Origin: Mycobacterium basiliense
GTDB lineage: Bacteria; Actinomycetota; Actinomycetes; Mycobacteriales; Mycobacteriaceae
DNA: 64,000 bases
Reading direction: 5' to 3'
NCBI RefSeq assembly: GCF_900292015.1
Contig: NZ_LR130759.1
Coordinates: forward strand, 2,914,001-2,978,000
The notes beneath the pieces are model-generated. The model saw only the letters and a list, made by a program, of their open reading frames with translations. It was not told where the DNA came from and searched no databases. Each line of letters opens with the position of its first letter. The stretch's first letter is position 1. The position numbers and the translations under genes are program-made. Below, piece after piece: positions 46,501 through 56,190 of this stretch.

Positions 46501-49500
46501 CGGCTGTCAGCCGTGCTCGCACCGCCACCGTGTTGATCAACAGACCCACCATCGACTGAGCCCCGGCTAGCTCGGCGGACCGCCCCGACACGGTGGCACC
46601 AAATGCGACGTCCTGATTTCGGGTCAGCCCGGCCAGCAGCTGTGCAAAGGCGGCCTGCACCACGATGTTGAGGGTGCTGTGATGAGAGCGGGCCAAGTCA
46701 TTGAGGGCGCTGGTGGCCGCATTGGACAAGGTCCAAAATTGCACTGCGTGGTCGGCGGAAACGTTTGGATCGAGTGAGCCCACCAGGGTGGGGCTGTGAA
46801 AATCAGTAAACATCTCACGCCAGGCAATCAAGGCTTTGCCGCGGTCTTGATCGGCGAGCCAGGCCAGGTAATTGCGATACGGAACAGGTGGTGGAAGTAT
46901 CCCGTTGCCGTACACGTTGAAGACGTCACCCAAGATGATCGACATCGACCAGCCATCGCAGACCACATGATGATTCGTCCAGATCAACCGGTACTGGTCG
47001 GGTGCAGTCTTGACCAGAGCTGCCCGGACCGGGGAGCTGTTGCTGATATCGCGAAGGGCTTCGCGTTCTGCAGCGCGTATCTCCTCGATGTCGTGCTGGG
47101 CGCCGTGGGTAAGGTCGATAACATCCCAGGGCACTACCGGGTCGTCCATGATGATTTGGACGGGCTCCTCGAAGCCCGCATACGCGATTCGCACCGCGAG
47201 ATTGGGACTGCGCTTGATGACGGTCTGCACCGCTTCATGTAGGCGCAGTTGGTCCAGCTGGCCGGCGAGCCCGATTTCAACCTGGACCACATAGGCCTGA
47301 CCCGCAGTGGAGGCACCGCTGTGAAACAGCAGTCCCTGTTGCAATGGGGTCAACGGCAGCAGGTCTTTGACCTTGTGGCTGCGTTCAAGGTGGTCGATCT
47401 GGCTTTGCGTCAGCGATAATCCCAGCAGGTCCGAGGGCGTCAATCCGCCCCCACCAGCATCCACATAAGCGCTGATTGCGGTTAAGGCTTCAAACCACAA
47501 TCCGGCCAACCTGCCAAGTGCACTACTGTCGAACACCGACGACGCCCAGGTCCATTCCGCATGCAGTTGGGGTCCGGCGTCGGTATCGATAGTGACTGCG
47601 TTCAGTGCCACCGTATGGGTCAACGGCATGTCCGCCAGCACCCGGGCGGTCTCTGCCAACGTAAGACCCGCACCGGTGAGATGCCACCCCCCGGCTCTTG
47701 CAGATCGGCTGAAGCCCTCGAAGCGACCAAGATAGTTGAATGCGATCAGCGGGTCGGCCGCGACGAGGTCAACCTCATGGTTTTGATAGCGCAGCAGACC
47801 ATAGGTCAAGCCCGGAGGAACCGCGCGTAGTTGCTCCTTGAGTTTCTTGACTACCGTCCCCACGATGTCGTGGCCGGCCGACCACTGCGGCCACGCTATC
47901 GGCCCTACCTTCAACGCCACCGGGTATTTCGTGGTGAACCAGCCCACCGCGGCCGACAAATCCAGGCCAGGGGATAGCTCGTCGTGGCGCCCGTGACCCT
48001 CCACGTCCACGCCGATCACCGCACTGGGCTCGGCCAATAACTCCTGCCACGCCACCGCGAAAGCGATCAACAAGATGTCGTGGACGCCGACGTGGAACGC
48101 GGCTGGCACCCGGGTTATCAACGCCTGAGTTGTCGGGGCGTCGAGTACCACCGACAGGTGCCCGGCGCTGGCAGCGCGATCAACCTGCTGATTGGGTGCG
48201 CTGACCACAGCCGGGACCGCCGCGATCTGACGCCAAACCGCTAACTGGGCGGTTACCGCTGGGTCATAGGCATAGTCGACCAACATCGACGCCCACTGCC
48301 TAAACGAGCTACCGGTGGCGGGCAGACTAATCGCGCCGCGGCGCTGGTGCTGGGCCCACGCGGAGTTGAGGTCATCGATCAATACCCGCCACGAGACCCC
48401 ATCCACCGCCAGATGATGGATGGCCAACACCAACTGAGCCGTCGATGAAGCCCACACCGCGCTGACCATCACGCCAGCCGCAGGATCCAACCGAGACAAC
48501 GCCCCAGCCAGTACGTCCCCGGACATGACCGCCACCTGCTGCACCGACTCACGCGCGTCCACGTAACCGGCTGGTCGGGCTTCCAGCGCCCACCCTCCAT
48601 CGCTGTCTCTACCCACCTGCAGCCGCAACATCGCGTGCCGATCCAGCAACGCCTGAACCAACACGACTACATCAGCCTCGTCGACGCCGGCCGGCCCCTG
48701 CACCAACACCGTCTGATGTAATCCCGCCACCAAACCAGCCACGCTGTCGAACCACCGCATGATCGGTGTGAGCACGACCGATCCCACACCGTCGTCATCG
48801 CGACCGCCTAGACCAGCACCGAGATTCTCGACAACGCGGGCCAGCGCAGCTACGTCTTGGTGGCGGAAAATGTCCCGCGTCCTGCACGCCAACCCCGCAG
48901 CACGCGCGCCCGCGACCACTCGCATCGCCGAGAGCGAATCACCACCGAGATCGAAAAACGAGTCGTCGACCCCGACCCGGTCCAGGCCGAGCACCTGGGC
49001 AAATATGCCGGCAAGGGTTTCTTCGACCGGACTGACCGGAGCCCGATACCGTTGGGCATCGCCGTACTGAACGGCCGGCAAAGCCCGCACATCCAGCTTG
49101 CCGTTAACCGTCAACGGCAACTCCGCAATAGCGATCAACGCCGCCGGCACCATGTAGGGGGGCAACTGAGCGGCCAATGCCGCACGCAACTCGACCGGGT
49201 CGGCCCCACCGGTGAAATAACCCACCAGACGCGGATCGCCCGGATGATCATGGCGGGCCACCACCACGGCCTGGTCCACCCCCGCCAACCGGCCCAACGC
49301 CGCGCTCACCTCACCCGGCTCAATACGGAACCCACGGACCTTGACCTGGCCATCCGCACGACCCACATACCGCAGCTGGCCATCCGCACCCCACCACACC
49401 AGATCCCCGGTGCGATACATCCGCGTTCCCGACGCCCCACCGAACGGACACGCCACAAACCGCGACCCGGTCAAACCCGCCCGACGCCAATACCCAAGGC

Positions 49501-51976
49501 CAACACCCCCACCCGCCACATACAACTCCCCAACCACACCAACAGGCACCGGCCGCAACCACCCATCAAGGACAAAAAACCCCAGACTGGACAGTGGGGT
49601 GCCAATCGGACTGACGTCGGCGGCGGTGTCGGACCCAATGATCTCGCGCCACGAAGCGTGCACCGTGGTCTCGGTGGTGCCATACAGATTGAACAGACGA
49701 GGATGCCGCGGATGCTGACTCATCCAGGGCGTCAAGCGGTGCGCCTGCAGTGCCTCACCGGCGAACAGCACCGCATCAAGTTGCAGCCGATGGCTCAACT
49801 CATCAGCAGCCTCCGCCGCGGCCTGTAGCGCGTAGAACGCCGAGGGCGTCTGGCAGAGCACGTTGGCCCGCTCGTCAACCAGCAATCCCAACAGCTCGTC
49901 CGGGGATTTTGCGGTGTGTTCGGGTACCACGACCAGCCGCCCACCCGACAGCAGTGCACCCCAGATCTCCCACACCGAGACATCAAAGGAATACGAATGC
50001 CATTGCGTCCACACGCGGCCGGGGGAGAACAGCATCGCTGCCGATTCAGCGTCCAAACCGCCCAGCAGTTGGGTGACGTTGTGATGCGTGATGCCTACAC
50101 CTTTAGGCGTGCCAGTGCTACCCGAGGTGTAGATGATGTATGCAAGATCCCCAGCCGCCGGCCCGGGCAGGCCCACACCGGACACGGTGTCGATCCCAGG
50201 CTCGTCGATATCGATGACCGTCAGGTCGTAGTCGTCCAGACGAGCGCGCAGAGCACCGGTCGTGACCGCAGCAATTGGCGCAGAATCGTTGAGCATAAAC
50301 GCGATCCGGGCATCGGGATGCATCGGATCAATCGGCAAATAGCCCGCACCGGTTTTCAACACCGCCAGGATCGCAACGATCCCACCATGCGTCCGGGGCA
50401 ACAGCAGCGCCACCAACTCGCCCGGACCCACCCCCACCCCGGCCAAAACCCGCGCCAGTTGACTGCTTTCGGCGTCCAACTTCGCGTAGGTCAACGACAC
50501 CTCACCATCAGTTACCGCGATCGCCTCCGGAGTGCGCGCCACCTGCGCACCAAACAACACCGGAACCGACCCCCCCACCGAGACCGGCTCCGCTAACACA
50601 CCCCGATTACCCCAGACATCAAGACACTCGTGCTCTCTGGAATCAAGCAGATCGATTAATCCCAACCGCCGCCCCGGCTCGGCAGCCATCACCCTCAACA
50701 ACGCCTGCAACCGGGCGGCTAGATGTGAGACGTCGGAATCACCAAACGGCCCACCACTTCCCACGGTATGTAGGAAAAGCCGGCCAGCATCTTTGGTGAA
50801 GACCATGCCGAAGTGCTCGCCCTGGGCAAAACTTAGGATCGTGACTGTGCTGGGAGCGTCGCCGAACGGCGCGAGGGTGACCGACGGCATGAAGTTGACG
50901 CTGACCGTGCCGGCTGAGTTATCGGTACCTTGTCGGGAATTGCTATTTCTCAGCACATGCATGGGGAAGCGTTGATGCCGTATGGCTTGTCTTATCTGTG
51001 ACTCCACATGCTGACAAAAACCGCCAATCTCAGCGTCTGGCACCGCCGTCAACACTAACGGCACAGTGCCGGACAGCATCCCAGGAATCGTCATCAGTTG
51101 TGGGTTTGTCCGCCTGCTGACCGGGAAATCGAGGATCACCTGCGGACCGCCACGTCTCTGATGCACCAACAGCGCACACGCCGCGGTAATCACTGACGAG
51201 CGACGAACACCGACCATCTGGGCAAGCTGCTGGGCACGGTCCACCACCGAACGATCCAGCTCGACCGAAACCGAAGTCGCCGAGGAAGCATGGCAGCCTT
51301 GTGCGCGGGCGAAGCTGTAATCCACTACGCTGTCGAGGTTCTCGTTCCAATAGGTCAGGTCTTCTCGATAGTCATCGGATTGTTCGTACGCCGATTCGCC
51401 GGCAACAAGACTCTCCAACGAGCCGAAAAATGAGGGCGCAACCGGAGTTTCAGTACTCAATGCGGAATACACGGCGGCGATCCGATTGACAAGGAGGGCG
51501 TACCCGAACCCGTCAACGATCACATGGTGGATACACACAAACAGATAGAACTCATCCGAAGTCGTTTGAAAAAGCGCAAACTTGAACAGCGGGCCGGCCC
51601 ACGGCATCGGCGCCCGATGCAGCACCAACCCCCGCCGAGTGGCTTCCCGAACCGGATCCGCGCATCTTCTCAGATCGTGGAATGGAACCTCGAGATCGGG
51701 GTAGTCCACGGCCTGCTGCACAACGTACCCATCAACCTCAATAATTGCGGCTCTTAGAGGTTCAGCTTCAGCAACCACCTGTCGAATTGCCCGACTCAAC
51801 AGGTCAGGGATCACCGATCCGCCGATGACCGCGAACCCGCTATTGTGCCACTCATCCGGTGCTCTGCCGATCTCCTGTGAAAACCAGATATCTAGCTGCC
51901 CCCGCGTCAGCGCAAACCCTCGTTCTGCCGGCCCGAGTGCGCGTCCCGAATTGCTCTGAATTGAACTATGATCCAC
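43553..51976 (-). CDS. Two-module NRPS: C-A-T-E-C-A-T-TE
   Basis: This 2807-residue synthetase starts at GTG 51976. Order by residue: starter condensation domain about 20-440 (HHVIVDGFG); A1 about 465-965 ([29 protein letters not shown]); T1 with phosphopantetheine Ser1014 ([10 protein letters not shown]); epimerase about 1060-1510 ([22 protein letters not shown]); second C about 1530-1965 ([11 protein letters not shown]), expected to accept a D-donor; A2 about 1965-2460; T2 with Ser2510; thioesterase about 2565-2807 (GWSFGG, Ser2636). All core motifs look intact. An N-terminal C domain suggests a pre-loaded acyl starter, and the TE suggests release as acid or ring. By-eye specificity codes are DVWCLALVHK for A1 and DVWTVGAIYK for A2, neither a clear match. 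Large parts of A1-T1 and A2-T2 are near-identical DNA. Confidence 0.95.
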   Translation of the reverse strand: MDHSSIQSNSGRALGPAERGFALTRGQLDIWFSQEIGRAPDEWHNSGFAVIGGSVIPDLLSRAIRQVVAEAEPLRAAIIEVDGYVVQQAVDYPDLEVPFHDLRRCADPVREATRRGLVLHRAPMPWAGPLFKFALFQTTSDEFYLFVCIHHVIVDGFGYALLVNRIAAVYSALSTETPVAPSFFGSLESLVAGESAYEQSDDYREDLTYWNENLDSVVDYSFARAQGCHASSATSVSVELDRSVVDRAQQLAQMVGVRRSSVITAACALLVHQRRGGPQVILDFPVSRRTNPQLMTIPGMLSGTVPLVLTAVPDAEIGGFCQHVESQIRQAIRHQRFPMHVLRNSNSRQGTDNSAGTVSVNFMPSVTLAPFGDAPSTVTILSFAQGEHFGMVFTKDAGRLFLHTVGSGGPFGDSDVSHLAARLQALLRVMAAEPGRRLGLIDLLDSREHECLDVWGNRGVLAEPVSVGGSVPVLFGAQVARTPEAIAVTDGEVSLTYAKLDAESSQLARVLAGVGVGPGELVALLLPRTHGGIVAILAVLKTGAGYLPIDPMHPDARIAFMLNDSAPIAAVTTGALRARLDDYDLTVIDIDEPGIDTVSGVGLPGPAAGDLAYIIYTSGSTGTPKGVGITHHNVTQLLGGLDAESAAMLFSPGRVWTQWHSYSFDVSVWEIWGALLSGGRLVVVPEHTAKSPDELLGLLVDERANVLCQTPSAFYALQAAAEAADELSHRLQLDAVLFAGEALQAHRLTPWMSQHPRHPRLFNLYGTTETTVHASWREIIGSDTAADVSPIGTPLSSLGFFVLDGWLRPVPVGVVGELYVAGGGVGLGYWRRAGLTGSRFVACPFGGASGTRMYRTGDLVWWGADGQLRYVGRADGQVKVRGFRIEPGEVSAALGRLAGVDQAVVVARHDHPGDPRLVGYFTGGADPVELRAALAAQLPPYMVPAALIAIAELPLTVNGKLDVRALPAVQYGDAQRYRAPVSPVEETLAGIFAQVLGLDRVGVDDSFFDLGGDSLSAMRVVAGARAAGLACRTRDIFRHQDVAALARVVENLGAGLGGRDDDGVGSVVLTPIMRWFDSVAGLVAGLHQTVLVQGPAGVDEADVVVLVQALLDRHAMLRLQVGRDSDGGWALEARPAGYVDARESVQQVAVMSGDVLAGALSRLDPAAGVMVSAVWASSTAQLVLAIHHLAVDGVSWRVLIDDLNSAWAQHQRRGAISLPATGSSFRQWASMLVDYAYDPAVTAQLAVWRQIAAVPAVVSAPNQQVDRAASAGHLSVVLDAPTTQALITRVPAAFHVGVHDILLIAFAVAWQELLAEPSAVIGVDVEGHGRHDELSPGLDLSAAVGWFTTKYPVALKVGPIAWPQWSAGHDIVGTVVKKLKEQLRAVPPGLTYGLLRYQNHEVDLVAADPLIAFNYLGRFEGFSRSARAGGWHLTGAGLTLAETARVLADMPLTHTVALNAVTIDTDAGPQLHAEWTWASSVFDSSALGRLAGLWFEALTAISAYVDAGGGGLTPSDLLGLSLTQSQIDHLERSHKVKDLLPLTPLQQGLLFHSGASTAGQAYVVQVEIGLAGQLDQLRLHEAVQTVIKRSPNLAVRIAYAGFEEPVQIIMDDPVVPWDVIDLTHGAQHDIEEIRAAEREALRDISNSSPVRAALVKTAPDQYRLIWTNHHVVCDGWSMSIILGDVFNVYGNGILPPPVPYRNYLAWLADQDRGKALIAWREMFTDFHSPTLVGSLDPNVSADHAVQFWTLSNAATSALNDLARSHHSTLNIVVQAAFAQLLAGLTRNQDVAFGATVSGRSAELAGAQSMVGLLINTVAVRARLTAAVTTTELIDQLQQFHTDTLEYHYLPLGDIHRASGHSRLFDALFVYENYPFNDLAALCPDQLAITDITSFETTHYPLTVFVLPGPQLGFRVEYDTAVFDKTAIDSLIARLQALLRVMAAEPGRRLGLIDLLDSREHECLDVWGNRGVLAEPVSVGGSVPVLFGAQVARTPEAIAVTDGEVSLTYAKLDAESSQLARVLAGVGVGPGELVALLLPRTHGGIVAILAVLKTGAGYLPIDPMHPDARIAFMLNDSAPIAAVTTGALRARLDDYDLTVIDIDEPGIDTVSGVGLPGPAAGDLAYIIYTSGSTGTPKGVGITHHNVTQLLGGLDAESAAMLFSPGRVWTQWHSYSFDVSVWEIWGALLSGGRLVVVPEHTAKSPDELHALLLAEHVEVFTLTPSAAAAVSPQGLESVMLVVGGEVCPEALVDQWAPGRVMINAYGPTEATIYAAMSPPLTPGLGITPIGSPVAGAALFVLDGWLRPVPVGVVGELYVAGGGVGLGYWRRAGLTGSRFVACPFGGASGTRMYRTGDLVWWGADGQLRYVGRADGQVKVRGFRIEPGEVSAALGRLAGVDQAVVVARHDHPGDPRLVGYFTGGADPVELRAALAAQLPPYMVPAALIAIAELPLTVNGKLDVRALPAVQYGDAQRYRAPVSPVEETLAGIFAQVLGLDRVGVDDSFFDLGGDSLSAMRVVAAINATLDTDLAARVLFEAPTIDGLAEKLNAPDRSVEIVPLEVLQPGSGLPLFCLPPGGGISWAYRNLGPYLDCPVIGLQQMHNGQEAQPESVRELARIYANAIQTYDPEGPYQLLGWSFGGVTAHQLAVELQVRGATVARLIALDPILIPDASTTAVVTESDVLEAILQVLGVAAEQYCRPLTYSQAQTLVEQELDAESALPSRQLVQVMVTNANTNVQLNAQHQPDIFAGRMVVFSARPASSDAELQQCWRKYVAGEVNEYPVNCAHEEMLNPAALKTFGDQIRAALD
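44423..45079. repeat. NRPS direct repeat B, copy in module 2
   Basis: These 657 bp (A2 C-terminal part plus most of T2) repeat at 48911-49567 at a constant offset of 4488 bp. By eye I found one difference (44453 against 48941). Confidence 0.9.
45359..46184. repeat. NRPS direct repeat A, copy in module 2
   Basis: These 826 bp (C-A linker and the first half of A2) repeat at 49892-50717 at a constant offset of 4533 bp, with no difference noticed by eye. Between repeats B and A lies the unique 279-bp cassette 45080-45358. Confidence 0.9.
48911..49567. repeat. NRPS direct repeat B, copy in module 1
   Basis: Partner of 44423-45079. It covers the A1 C-terminal subdomain and T1. The boundary at 49567 falls exactly where the unique module-1 cassette begins. 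Confidence 0.9.
49892..50717. repeat. NRPS direct repeat A, copy in module 1
   Basis: Partner of 45359-46184. It covers the linker and first half of A1. The unique module-1 cassette between the repeats is 49568-49891 (324 bp, 45 bp longer than in module 2, so still in frame). Confidence 0.9.
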
Positions 51977-52111
51977 GGTGATCTCGCGGCCGCGTCTACC
52001 GAATGGGCATCCGGGCTGGAATGTCCGCGCAAGGCGTCGGCCAGCCAGGGCAGCTGGATGCAGCTCCAGTTGCGGCGGTTGGACCGTTCGAATCCCTGCT
52101 CACGCCAGCCA

Positions 52112-52336
52112 TCACTCGGACTGATCCGACGCTAGCCTGTCGCGCAAACTCTTCGGTCGGATATCGGGCCAGTTCCGCTCGATGTAGTCCAGACACTCGG
52201 CGCGCGTGCTCTCGGCGTGCACCACCCGCCAACCGGCCGGCACATCGGCGAACACTGGCCACAAACTGTGCTGCTCCTCATCATTGACCAAGACCAGGAA
52301 CGTCCCATCGTCGTCGTCAAACGGATTGGTACTCAC
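52112..52336 (-). CDS. MbtH-like NRPS chaperone
   Basis: This 74-residue protein with a GTG start carries the full MbtH signature: [19 protein letters not shown] (NxExQxSxWP and PxGW), then [19 protein letters not shown]. MbtH proteins bind A domains and are needed for folding or activity. It lies 12 bp after the acyl-CoA dehydrogenase-like gene and 135 bp before the NRPS, all in the same direction, so it is the cognate partner. A trailing C-terminal LASDQSE is normal. Confidence 0.96.
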   Translation of the reverse strand: MSTNPFDDDDGTFLVLVNDEEQHSLWPVFADVPAGWRVVHAESTRAECLDYIERNWPDIRPKSLRDRLASDQSE

Positions 52337-52348
52337 CAGCGCTCCATC

Positions 52349-53536
52349 TCACTCATTTGTCGTCCGTTCTGCGGTCGTCCGGGGTGTTCTTCCGGTGGGT
52401 TTCGATTGCTGCTCGTGGTATCGCTTGACTAGTTCACGTGCGATCACGAGCCGCATCGCCTCGTCGGTACCCCCGGCTACCGAGCCGCACAGAAAATCGA
52501 GGGCACACTGGTAAAGGCGCGCTTCTTCCTGAAGTCCGTAGCTGCCACACAATTTCATCGCTTCAATACATGCGTCCAAGCCCGACTGCATCGCATACAG
52601 CTTGAGCGCGGAGGATTCGAGATCGATATCCTCGCCTCGTAGGTAGCGGTCCAGCGTCGTATGAGCCAATGCGATTGTCATCTGCCTGCTCACCGCCACA
52701 TCGGTAATCCGGCGCTGGATGTGCTGGTGGGTGGCTATTGGCTTGCCACGCACCTGACGACTGATCGCGAAGGCGAGCATCTGGTCGAGTACCTGGTCCA
52801 AGATGCCGATCGTGCCGAATCCGCTGAGCATCCGTTCGGGGCCGATAACGCCACGGAGCATTTCGCGACCACGGCCGGCGCCGATCACATGCGTCTGGGG
52901 GATACACACGTTGTCGAATGTGATCGAGCCGACCGGCGAGGTGCGCATGCCGGCCGGCGCCAGCGGGGGCGAGCAGGTGACGCCGGTCCATGACGGTTCC
53001 ACGAGCACCGCCGACATACCGCCGATAGCGTCGTCAGCGCACCAAACGAGGATCACGTCGGCGATCGGCGCGTTGGTGATATGCCATTTGGCACCGTCGA
53101 GGTGGATACCGCCATGGCCTCGGTGCAGCCGGGTCTCGGGATGAAAGGCATCACTGCCGCCGTGCGGCTCGGTTGTCGCGAACGCCAAGATGGTCTTACC
53201 CGAAACCGCGGGCGTCAAGTAGGCTTCACGCACCTCGGGGTCAGCGTATTGCTCGAGTATCGGAATGGTCAGAATCGCCTGAACCCCCGTCGAAATATTG
53301 AACCCGAGGTGGCAGGACCCGCTCGTCAGGCCGTGTGTTGCCGCGGCGTAGGTCAACACCTGTCGCTTCATCTGTCCGCCGAGCGCAGCACCGAATAGAC
53401 CCGCGTCGGCCACATCGCACCATAGGTCGTACGGGAATTGTCGCTGTGCCCAACGTTCGGCTAGGGCGGCACGATGCCGTACACCGATCGCGTGGTACTG
53501 ATCCCTAATTATCTCGTAGTCGGCCAGCCACTCCAA
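52349..53536 (-). CDS. Acyl-CoA dehydrogenase-like flavoprotein
   Basis: The start is TTG 53536 with GGAGGG 9 bases upstream; an in-frame TGA just before it rules out a longer product. It is 395 residues. Family blocks are FGAALGGQMKRQVLTYAAATHGLTSG, ILAFATTEPHGGSDA (FAD/substrate loop), GAKWHITNAPIADVILVWC, GPERMLSGFGTIG, MKLCGSYGLQEEARLYQCALDFL and SVAGGTDEAMRLVIARELV. The position of the usual catalytic Glu (EGT in MCAD) is G in AGGTDE, so the base must be elsewhere or the activity altered. It heads the dehydrogenase-mbtH-NRPS operon, suggesting desaturation of the acyl or aminoacyl intermediate. Confidence 0.9.
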   Translation of the reverse strand: MEWLADYEIIRDQYHAIGVRHRAALAERWAQRQFPYDLWCDVADAGLFGAALGGQMKRQVLTYAAATHGLTSGSCHLGFNISTGVQAILTIPILEQYADPEVREAYLTPAVSGKTILAFATTEPHGGSDAFHPETRLHRGHGGIHLDGAKWHITNAPIADVILVWCADDAIGGMSAVLVEPSWTGVTCSPPLAPAGMRTSPVGSITFDNVCIPQTHVIGAGRGREMLRGVIGPERMLSGFGTIGILDQVLDQMLAFAISRQVRGKPIATHQHIQRRITDVAVSRQMTIALAHTTLDRYLRGEDIDLESSALKLYAMQSGLDACIEAMKLCGSYGLQEEARLYQCALDFLCGSVAGGTDEAMRLVIARELVKRYHEQQSKPTGRTPRTTAERTTNE

Positions 53537-53973
53537 TTGACATCGCCCTCCTCAGTTTTCGCCCGCGCGTTGGGGGCGCAATGGACAAAGGAGCCACAGG
53601 TCCGGTCGACTGAGCGCTCGAACCAACCGGCGTCGGGGATCGAACCCGCGCGGGCCGCAGCGTCGATCGGGCCATCACGGTCGGTTGGTGAGACGCCCGC
53701 GGTGACCAACGTCTTTGCGACGGCACTGGCCTTGGCCGCGACCGTGAATTCAGGGCACACGGGAGCTCGCATCAAGTACGGCATTGAGGGCTGCATGCCG
53801 ACCGTGACATGTCGCGAGTGCAGAAAAAGAATGGTAGCCAGCACCCCGGAAGGTCCCGGATGCGAACAGTCAGCTACCGCATCGACGAGCCGCACGACAT
53901 ATCCGTCGGCTCTACCCAAGTACGGCGACACCCTCAAATCTTCCTCGCTCAATTCGCGGGCCATCGGCAGCAC
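53509..53973 (-). CDS. Unknown ORF overlapping the dehydrogenase start
   Basis: This 154-codon frame (MLPMARELSEEDLRVSPYL, ending GDVNWSGWPTTR) has GC-rich third positions as expected for real coding in this genome. Its last 28 bases overlap the start of the dehydrogenase gene, a common translational-coupling layout. I recognise no domain. The opposite strand also has a long open frame here, so coding by either strand is not certain. If real, it is the first gene of the NRPS operon. Confidence 0.45.
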   Translation of the reverse strand: MLPMARELSEEDLRVSPYLGRADGYVVRLVDAVADCSHPGPSGVLATILFLHSRHVTVGMQPSMPYLMRAPVCPEFTVAAKASAVAKTLVTAGVSPTDRDGPIDAAARAGSIPDAGWFERSVDRTCGSFVHCAPNARAKTEEGDVNWSGWPTTR

Positions 53974-54803
53974 CTACTATCGCGGCCAGCCGCCGAGGCG
54001 CTAGGTTCGTCGATGACCACAATATCCTTTGGCCCGCAGCTGCGGAACATTTTACTTCAAAATTTCAAAATTAATCGAGATTGGCCCACCGACACATCAT
54101 CCGACTTGGCCCAGTCGAAATTCATATTTAGGTGAATTTCGACTGGGTCAATGGTAGTGCCAGCGATAGCTTCCTGAGCCCTTCCGGTTTTGATGGCTCC
54201 CCTTGTCTGGGATCGATGGCGATCGTTTGAAGGCAACATCACCCTCGGCACCCACCGGATTAGACGTGCCTGCGCTGCCCCAACCGTCCCAGCTTGCTTG
54301 TGCCGCTACTGCCCTTGGCCGCGGGCGGCAATGGCCACAGCGGAACACAACAGCAAATGTCGTCCTGCGCCGAGTTGCCGCTATTACCTCATTAAACTCG
54401 ACTATCGGGCAACTACATCGACATGCTGGCAACGCATCGAGCGATCGCGAATCGAGCGCGCTCTCGCCGCGACCACGCGGCTGAGACAGGACTCGCGGCG
54501 ACGGCCCCCATCCGCGGCTGCGCCCGGCGTTGGTCGACCTCGCCGTTACCTGAGGCAATCTGGCAGTCGGCACGCCGAGCCAACAATTGACCTATGCGCG
54601 GATGTGCCGAGTATTTTCCGGCCAGGCAACCAAGCGTGCTACGTGGGAATTCTTGGTCGGTCAACACAGCCCCTTGTCTCTATATCAGAGGACATGGTTA
54701 AATCAGACGCCGTAACGGAAGTCCGCTAAGCAATCCCCACTCATCGGCGGGATTTTGGACGATCCATGCCGGGATTCGACTAACTTCCCGAGAGGAGCAG
54801 ACA
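53974..54803. other. Gap between the NRPS operon and the diiron oxidase gene
   Basis: About 830 bp between divergent transcription units, with parts AT-richer than the flanks. It contains the long hairpin at 54106-54151. A 26-residue stretch near 54300-54390 (LPLAAGGNGHSGTQQ) looks like a fragment of a PE/PPE-type gene but is too short to call. Otherwise I see nothing; the promoters for both sides should lie here. Confidence 0.45.
54106..54151. repeat. Long inverted repeat (19-bp arms, 8-nt loop)
   Basis: TTGGCCCAGTCGAAATTCA (54106-54124) and TGAATTTCGACTGGGTCAA (54133-54151) pair along all 19 positions with one G-U type pair, around the loop TATTTAGG. There is no U-tract. It could be a transcription-blocking hairpin, a regulator site, or the fused ends of a small mobile element. 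Confidence 0.8.
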
Positions 54804-55460
54804 ATGGGCAGGTTCGATCGACTGCTTGAAGCAACCACTGAGGCGTACAACGACAGAATTAACAATCATCCGGGATTGCCTCTAGTGCTAGAGGGTCGAA
54901 TGAAACGCGAACATTACATTCGTTATCTTCGAGAAATATATCATGTCGTTTGCCACACGACTCGAATTTATTCACTTGCAGGCGCCCGGCTGGGAAACGA
55001 AGACCGGGAACTCAGGGACTGGTTTTTTGAAGAATCGCACGAAGAGAACAACCACGATCTGATGTGCATCAGTGATTTGCGGGCCTACGGTGAGGATCCC
55101 GAGCGCGTACTAGCGGAGCCTCCGATGGCTGGGGCGTGGGGGATCATCGCGCAGGGCTACTATTTGGCCACGTACGGCAACCCCACGGGGATACTCGGTG
55201 TCGCCAGCGTCACTGAGGCTGTGGGCGCGACCCTCACCGGAACCGTGGCGCAGGCGCTGGCCGAACAATACGGGTACAAGCCCGAACAGACCACCTTCCT
55301 CAGGGCTCACTCGGGATTCGATGTCAAACACATCGAGGACGTGAAGAACGCGGTGAATACCCTTGTCCGCGATTCTGACTTCGACGCAATCATTCAAGGT
55401 CGCCGGATGACTATCCATTTTTACTCACAAATGTTCGACGACATCCTGGCCGCGTGTTAG
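54804..55460 (+). CDS. Heme-oxygenase-like diiron oxidase (HDO)
   Basis: This is a 218-residue all-helical protein. Ligand spacing fits the HDO superfamily (Chlamydia CADD, UndA, BesC, SznF): E44 and H51 in REIYHVVCHT, E138 in ASVTEAV, and H169/D173/H176 in AHSGFDVKHIED. This reproduces the CADD pattern E-x6-H, E, H-x3-D-x2-H exactly. Family members use O2 and two irons for C-C cleavage, N-oxidation or related reactions on amino or fatty acids. The first half is AT-richer than neighbouring genes. AGAGGAG precedes the ATG. It diverges from the NRPS operon and probably makes a precursor or tailors the product. Confidence 0.85.
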   Translation: MGRFDRLLEATTEAYNDRINNHPGLPLVLEGRMKREHYIRYLREIYHVVCHTTRIYSLAGARLGNEDRELRDWFFEESHEENNHDLMCISDLRAYGEDPERVLAEPPMAGAWGIIAQGYYLATYGNPTGILGVASVTEAVGATLTGTVAQALAEQYGYKPEQTTFLRAHSGFDVKHIEDVKNAVNTLVRDSDFDAIIQGRRMTIHFYSQMFDDILAAC

Positions 55461-55710
55461 CCGGCCCGCCCTGTCTGATTGACTGAGGCGATTATCTGAT
55501 GTCTGGGCGCGGGGCTTCGGCCTGAATTGGCACGTCTCTGCGAGGCTTTCCCCCCGCCCGCAACGAACTCACCCGAACCGAGTTCGCCTCATCGTGGACC
55601 ACCGCCCACCACGCTCAGGCGGCAGTGCGGCGGCACCACCAAACCGCTCCGCCGCACGCCGGTTCGGGCCGCGGCGGATGGCACGCAATCCGTCGCTGCG
55701 CTATCCCGAT

Positions 55711-56190
55711 CTAGGGTACCCAGATCATGAGGTCTTCCATGCCGTTGTTCATGGCAACGATGGTCGGCGCCGGACCGGTGACATCGAAGTAGATCTTGCC
55801 GCTGGCTTGCGCACCCTGGGGGATGGTGGCGCCGCTAATCGTGTTCGGACCTGCCACTTGCCACAACACCCGGTAGTTGATGCCGTCGCTGGTGCGCGCG
55901 TTGAATTGCGAGACGGCCGGTGTGACGGTGCCCTGGATCGCATTGACGGTCGCGGTGGCTTCCCACAGCTGACCGGCCACCGGATAGCCGGGGACAGCGT
56001 CGGTGCTGGATTTGAGATCGCTGACCTTCCAGCCCAGAACGACTTGGCCAACGCTGTCGGTCATAGTCAACTCGCTACCAAATTTGCCGGTGACCGGATA
56101 GGCGCCAAACGCGATCGACGCACTGATGGTCGCGATCGTCGCCAGTGCCACAACTGTTACAGCTGTCTTTATGATCGTGGTGAGCTTCAT
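55711..56190 (-). CDS. mpt63: Immunogenic secreted protein MPT63
   Basis: The start is ATG 56190 with TGGAGG just upstream. The protein is 159 residues: signal peptide MKLTTIIKTAVTVVALATIA... cleaved near FGA-YPVTG, then the MPT63 beta-sandwich (GSELTMTDSVGQVVLGWKVSDLKSS, PGYPVAGQLWEATATVNAI, NYRVLWQVAGPNTISGATIPQG, IVAMNNGMEDLMIW). It is highly similar to my recollection of Rv1926c. It is the right-hand synteny anchor: in H37Rv fadD31 and mpt63 are adjacent, so everything between 42.65 and 55.7 kb is extra here. Confidence 0.96.
   Translation of the reverse strand: MKLTTIIKTAVTVVALATIATISASIAFGAYPVTGKFGSELTMTDSVGQVVLGWKVSDLKSSTDAVPGYPVAGQLWEATATVNAIQGTVTPAVSQFNARTSDGINYRVLWQVAGPNTISGATIPQGAQASGKIYFDVTGPAPTIVAMNNGMEDLMIWVP

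Noticed and set aside
53474..54004. 176-codon plus-strand ORF opposite the unknown ORF and dehydrogenase start
   Set aside because: Its third positions are less GC-rich than those of the minus-strand frame, and the minus frame couples to the dehydrogenase gene.
54203..54484. 93-codon plus-strand ORF before the HDO gene
   Set aside because: No motif; another frame of the same stretch looks like a PE/PPE fragment, so neither can be supported.
38236..55460. One single island from the methyltransferase to the HDO gene
   Set aside because: Rv1924c and fadD31 in the middle are conserved syntenic genes, so there are at least two separate accessory segments rather than one insertion.
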